NCBI RefSeq assembly: GCF_017873175.1
Contig: NZ_JAGGJW010000001.1
Location: forward strand, 248,001-312,000
Reading direction: 5' to 3'
DNA length: 64,000 bases
Origin: Neorhizobium petrolearium
GTDB lineage: Bacteria > Pseudomonadota > Alphaproteobacteria > Rhizobiales > Rhizobiaceae
The notes under the pieces: model-generated
What the model was told of the DNA's origin: nothing
Databases searched by the model: none
Seen by the model: the letters and a program-made list of their open reading frames with translations, nothing else
Translations under genes and position numbers: made by a program
Part shown: positions 60,902 through 64,000 of the stretch, one piece after another
Numbering within the stretch: the first letter of the stretch is position 1
Layout of the letters: every line of letters begins with the position of its first letter

Positions 60902-62493
60902 CCTGCCGACCGCGCGTAGCCGGAGGCATATCGCATGATTTCTTCCTGGGTCGTCTTCTTCGTCTCAAGCACCCCGGTGATGCGGCCCTGGTGGAAGACC
61001 GCGACGCGGTCCGTCATGCCGAGGATTTCCGGCAGTTCGGAACTGATCAGCACGACGCCGATGCCTTCGGCCGCGAGCGCGTCCATGATGCGGTAGATCG
61101 ATAGTTTCGCACCGACGTCGATACCGCGCGTCGGTTCGTCGAAGAACAGCACTTTCGATTTGCGAAACAGCCACTTGCCGATGATGATTTTCTGCTGGTT
61201 GCCGCCGGAGAGCAGCCGCACCGGCTGCTTGATCGAGGGCGTGCGGATGTTGAGAAGGTTGACATAGTCGTTCGCCGCCTTGGCCTGCTTTGCGAAGTCG
61301 ATCAGCCCGAAACGGTTGGAGACGTCTTCCATGTTCGCAAGTGTCATATTGGCGTCGACCGGCATCTTGATCGCCAGCCCCTGCGCCTTGCGGTCTTCGG
61401 AGAGATAGGCGATGCCGGCCGCGATCGCGTCGCGCGGCGAGGTAATCGAGAGCGTCCGGCCGTGCAGCGTCACCGTGCCGGCATCGAGCGGGTCGGCGCC
61501 GAAGATGGCGCGGGCGACTTCCGTGCGGCCGGCGCCCATCAATCCCGCAAAACCCAGGATCTCGCCGCGGCGGAGTGTGAAGGAGACGTCGCGGAAGGTG
61601 CCGGCGCGGCTGAGGCCCTCGGCGCTGAGGACGATCTCGTCGCTCGGGGTCGAGGTTCGGTCCGGGAATTTTTCGTCCAGCGACCGGCCGACCATTTTCG
61701 AGACGATCGCATCGACGGTGGTGTCGGCGAAATCGTCGGTGGAAATGTAGCGCCCGTCGCGCAGCACCGTGACCCGGTCGACGATCTCGGCCATCTCGTC
61801 GAGCCGGTGCGAGATGTAGACGATGCCGACGCCGGAAGCCTTCAGGTCGCGGATGACCTTGAAAAGAAGCCGCGTCTCCTGCTCGGTGAGCGAGGAGGTC
61901 GGCTCGTCCATGATCAGGACCTCTGCGTCGAGAGAAAGCGACTTGGCGATTTCGACCATCTGGCACTGCGCAACGGAGAGCCCGCGCACCGGTCGGCCCG
62001 GATCGATGTCGACGCCGAGCCGGTCGAGACAGCGTTTGGCATCTGCCCGCAGCTTTTTCCGGTCGACCAGAAAGCCGCGCCCCATGAAACCGAGGCGGGG
62101 TTCGCGGGCGAGATAGATGTTCTCGGCGACCGAAAGATGCGGAACGAGATTGAGTTCTTGGTGAATGATGGCGATGCCGGCGGCTTCGGAGTCACGAGTG
62201 GAGGAGAAGTGTCGTTCCGCGCCCTTGTAGATGATCGTTCCGGCGCTCGGCTGGTAGACGCCGCTGATGATCTTCATGAGCGTCGATTTGCCGGCGCCGT
62301 TCTCGCCGCACACGGCATGCACCTCGCCGCGCCGGAGATCGAAATGCACGTTGGAGAGCGCCCGGACGCCGGGAAATTCCTTACTGATATTGTCGAGGCG
62401 GAGCAGCGGCTCGCCGGAAGCCGAAAGCGCAGGCCCCGCCGTCATGGCGGGCCTATGGGCGCTCTGGCGTGGCTCGGCGGGCCTGCTTTCCAT
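60898..62493 (-). CDS. Sugar ABC transporter ATP-binding protein (RbsA-like, two ABC domains)
   Basis: This is a 531-aa protein. First domain: Walker A GENGAGKSTLMKI, signature VRGLSVAQCQMVEIAK, Walker B VLIMDEPTSS. The second domain is degenerate, with G-L-M-G-A-G-R-T-E-V-A-R-A-I in place of a full Walker A and LLSGGNQQKIIIGKWL, then VLFFDEPTRGIDVG. This matches RbsA/XylG-type ATPases. GGAGGAG precedes ATG 62493, the first gene of the operon. Confidence 0.93.
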   Translation of the reverse strand: MESRPAEPRQSAHRPAMTAGPALSASGEPLLRLDNISKEFPGVRALSNVHFDLRRGEVHAVCGENGAGKSTLMKIISGVYQPSAGTIIYKGAERHFSSTRDSEAAGIAIIHQELNLVPHLSVAENIYLAREPRLGFMGRGFLVDRKKLRADAKRCLDRLGVDIDPGRPVRGLSVAQCQMVEIAKSLSLDAEVLIMDEPTSSLTEQETRLLFKVIRDLKASGVGIVYISHRLDEMAEIVDRVTVLRDGRYISTDDFADTTVDAIVSKMVGRSLDEKFPDRTSTPSDEIVLSAEGLSRAGTFRDVSFTLRRGEILGFAGLMGAGRTEVARAIFGADPLDAGTVTLHGRTLSITSPRDAIAAGIAYLSEDRKAQGLAIKMPVDANMTLANMEDVSNRFGLIDFAKQAKAANDYVNLLNIRTPSIKQPVRLLSGGNQQKIIIGKWLFRKSKVLFFDEPTRGIDVGAKLSIYRIMDALAAEGIGVVLISSELPEILGMTDRVAVFHQGRITGVLETKKTTQEEIMRYASGYARSAG

Positions 62494-62577
62494 GATCTCC
62501 TCCCGGGGCTGGATGGCCCGATCCGCCTTCGGCTCCTCCCGCTGGCGTTGCTTAATGGGTAACCCTCAGTGGAAAAG

Positions 62578-62588
62578 TGGTCAAGCCA
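62578..62588. promoter_or_regulatory. Candidate GntR-type operator TGG-N5-CCA
   Basis: TGGTCAAGCCA, with symmetric flanks (AGTGG...CCAATT), lies in the 236-bp divergent region between the operon ATPase and the GntR gene. FadR-type GntR regulators use TGGT/ACCA half-sites, so this is a plausible operator. Short and low-complexity, so only tentative. Confidence 0.35.
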
Positions 62589-62729
62589 ATTTTTATTCGA
62601 GCAGCGGAATGGTTGCGAGCTGATGGGGGGTGCTGGCCTGAAGACAGGAAAAGTTACGGTATTTCAGCTATATGATTTGCGCCTTGCTCTGTTCGGCTCC
62701 TGGGCCTATGGTAAGGCCAAATACTCGGG

Positions 62730-63443
62730 ATGACGAAATCCATGAACGAATCCATCAAGGCGGCTGAGCCGCGGCGACTGTATCAGCAGATTGCCGACCA
62801 GATCCGATCCCTCATTCAGGCGGGACAGTTTCCGGCCGGTGCGCGCCTGCCGGCGGAGCGGGAACTGGCCCAGCAACTCGGCGTGTCGCGTCCATCCCTG
62901 CGTGAGGCGCTGATCGCGCTCGAAATCGACGGCAGCGTCGAAATCCGCATGGGCTCCGGCATCTATGTAACGGCCGAGCCGGATAGGCGCCCGTGGCAGA
63001 CCGGCTCGATGGGAGAGAGCCCGCTGGAATTGATGCAGGCGCGCGCCGCCGTTGAAGGCGCGGTCATCCTTCTGGCGGCGGCGAAGATCACGCCGGATGG
63101 ACTTAAGTCCTTGCGCCAGACGCTCGACCAGATGCGAGCGGAGATCGCCGAAGGCCGCAAGCCGCTCGATCTCGACCGGCTTTTCCATCTGACGATCGCC
63201 GGCCAGTCGGGAAATTCCGTGCTGGCGCATATCGTGGGTGATCTTTTCGACGAACGACACAGCCCGCTCTCGGCGCAGATCCGCGTCCGTTTCGAATCGC
63301 CCGAGACCTGGGGTTTCGCGCTTGCCGAACACGAGGCGATCTATGCGGCGCTGGAGGCGCGCAATCCGCTGCTTGCCCAGGCGATGATGCATGCGCATCT
63401 GGAGGAATCCAAACAGCGCTGGATGAACAATGAGGCCCGGTGA
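62730..63443 (+). CDS. GntR-family (FadR subfamily) transcriptional regulator
   Basis: This is a 237-aa protein with N-terminal winged helix (RRLYQQIADQIRSLIQAGQF, ARLPAERELAQQLGVSRPSLREAL) and C-terminal FCD ligand-binding domain (LMQARAAVEGAVILLAAAKI, FHLTIAGQSGNSVLAHI). Start ATG 62730; ATG 62742 is an alternative. It lies between the divergent sugar operon and the UxaA-like gene, so it probably represses both and responds to a pathway sugar acid. Confidence 0.9.
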   Translation: MTKSMNESIKAAEPRRLYQQIADQIRSLIQAGQFPAGARLPAERELAQQLGVSRPSLREALIALEIDGSVEIRMGSGIYVTAEPDRRPWQTGSMGESPLELMQARAAVEGAVILLAAAKITPDGLKSLRQTLDQMRAEIAEGRKPLDLDRLFHLTIAGQSGNSVLAHIVGDLFDERHSPLSAQIRVRFESPETWGFALAEHEAIYAALEARNPLLAQAMMHAHLEESKQRWMNNEAR

Positions 63444-63473
63444 TATTTGCGCCGGCCTGGGGAGGAGACAGGC

Positions 63474-64000
63474 ATGAACGAGGCGGTTTCGCCGATCATC
63501 ATTTTGAATCCGGCCGACGATGTGGGGGTCGCGCGGCGGTCTCTCCCGGCGGGCGGATCGACCGGTTACGCCGATCTCGTGGCACGCGAGCTGATCGGCC
63601 GCGGCCATAAGGTGGCGATCAGGCCGATCCCGGCCGGTCGCGAAGTGAAGAAATACGGCCAGGTGATCGGTGTCGCGACGCAGGATATCGAGCCAGGCAG
63701 TCACGTGCATCTGCACAATCTCGCCATGCTGCCCTCAGAGCACGAGCATCAGTTCAGCGTCGATATCGAGGAAAGGGGCATGCTGCCGGAAGCGGAGCGG
63801 CGCACTTTCCTCGGCTACGACCGGGGTTTGGGCGGCGCCGGCACGCGCAACTTCATCGGCATCATTTCCTCGGTGAACTGTTCCGCCACCGTGTCGCGCT
63901 ACATCGCCGACTACTTCAATCGAATGGGGGGACTGGACGGGTTCCCGAACGTCGACGGCGTGGTGGCGCTCACCCACGGCGGCGGCTGTGCATTGAATAC
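63474..64000 (+). CDS. UxaA-like hydro-lyase (altronate/galactarate dehydratase family), partial
   Basis: The frame starts MNEAVSPIIILNPADDVGVA at ATG 63474 (GGGGAGGAG seven bases upstream) and runs off the window end, so the C-terminus is missing. N-terminal SAF-type segment (NPADDVGVARRSLPAGGST) then FLGYDRGLGGAGTRNFIGI, NCSATVSRY and THGGGCALN, as in UxaA/GarD-type dehydratases. It probably dehydrates a sugar acid in the same regulon. Only 175 residues are visible. Confidence 0.85.
   Translation, partial: MNEAVSPIIILNPADDVGVARRSLPAGGSTGYADLVARELIGRGHKVAIRPIPAGREVKKYGQVIGVATQDIEPGSHVHLHNLAMLPSEHEHQFSVDIEERGMLPEAERRTFLGYDRGLGGAGTRNFIGIISSVNCSATVSRYIADYFNRMGGLDGFPNVDGVVALTHGGGCALN

Noticed and set aside
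1..64000. CRISPR array or replication origin
   Set aside because: No regularly spaced direct repeats and no origin-type iterons were seen on either strand.

Overview
The window looks like Alphaproteobacteria, order Hyphomicrobiales (Rhizobium/Agrobacterium/Ensifer-like). The base composition is high GC. It carries a PodJ-type polar factor, a DUF982 protein, a TIGR02186/TauE pair, a ligase-associated DEXH helicase with PdeM, LiuR-like fatty-acid genes and a typical rhizobial sugar-ABC/L-fucose cluster. No complete rRNA or tRNA gene was found.

Positions 1-14068 are the right-hand part of a prophage. It opens with the 3' part of a tail protein (SGNH hydrolase plus C1q-like jelly roll). A cargo block follows (941-8513): a large HAD-containing polysaccharide-type protein, an H-NS protein, an FkbM methyltransferase, an alpha/beta-hydrolase-TPR protein and two related small phage proteins. 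Next come the lysis genes (GH108 lysozyme, an overlapping i-spanin/o-spanin pair, small membrane proteins). Last is a minus-strand accessory operon built around an SRAP (HMCES/YedK) protein and Cys-rich small proteins. The prophage ends at 14022-14068 in a 47-bp copy of the 3' half of tRNA-Gly(CCC), the expected duplicated att site. The intact tRNA and the integrase should lie left of the window.

Positions 14081-37600 are ordinary chromosome: chemoreceptor, a frameshifted glycosyltransferase, solute-binding protein, S24-type repressor, LuxR-type response regulator, pyrD, MATE exporter, tandem YitT proteins, an Rrf2/AhpD-like pair with a strong operator dyad, ligase-associated helicase and PdeM, Usp, ClC channel, an HxlR regulator divergent from a DHFR-like reductase, and a TauE/TIGR02186 pair. 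PodJ (37626-41504) is divergent from a beta-oxidation operon (41998-47277) preceded by a palindromic operator.

Positions 47280-50210 form a small accessory, repeat-rich interval with a HARE-like winged-helix protein, a second SRAP protein and several Rhizobiales palindromic repeats. Positions 50637-64000 hold a cystathionine gamma-synthase family enzyme and a sugar-acid/L-fucose catabolic regulon. The regulon has an RbsABC-like ABC transporter, aldo/keto reductase, lactonase, Zn-dehydrogenase, mutarotase, SDR and L-fuconate dehydratase on the minus strand. A GntR/FadR-type regulator and a UxaA-like dehydratase (cut by the window edge) are divergent, and a mannitol-dehydrogenase-family enzyme is convergent. 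The transporter would import an L-fucose-like sugar, which is oxidised to the lactone, hydrolysed, dehydrated and oxidised again; the final cleavage enzyme is not in the window.
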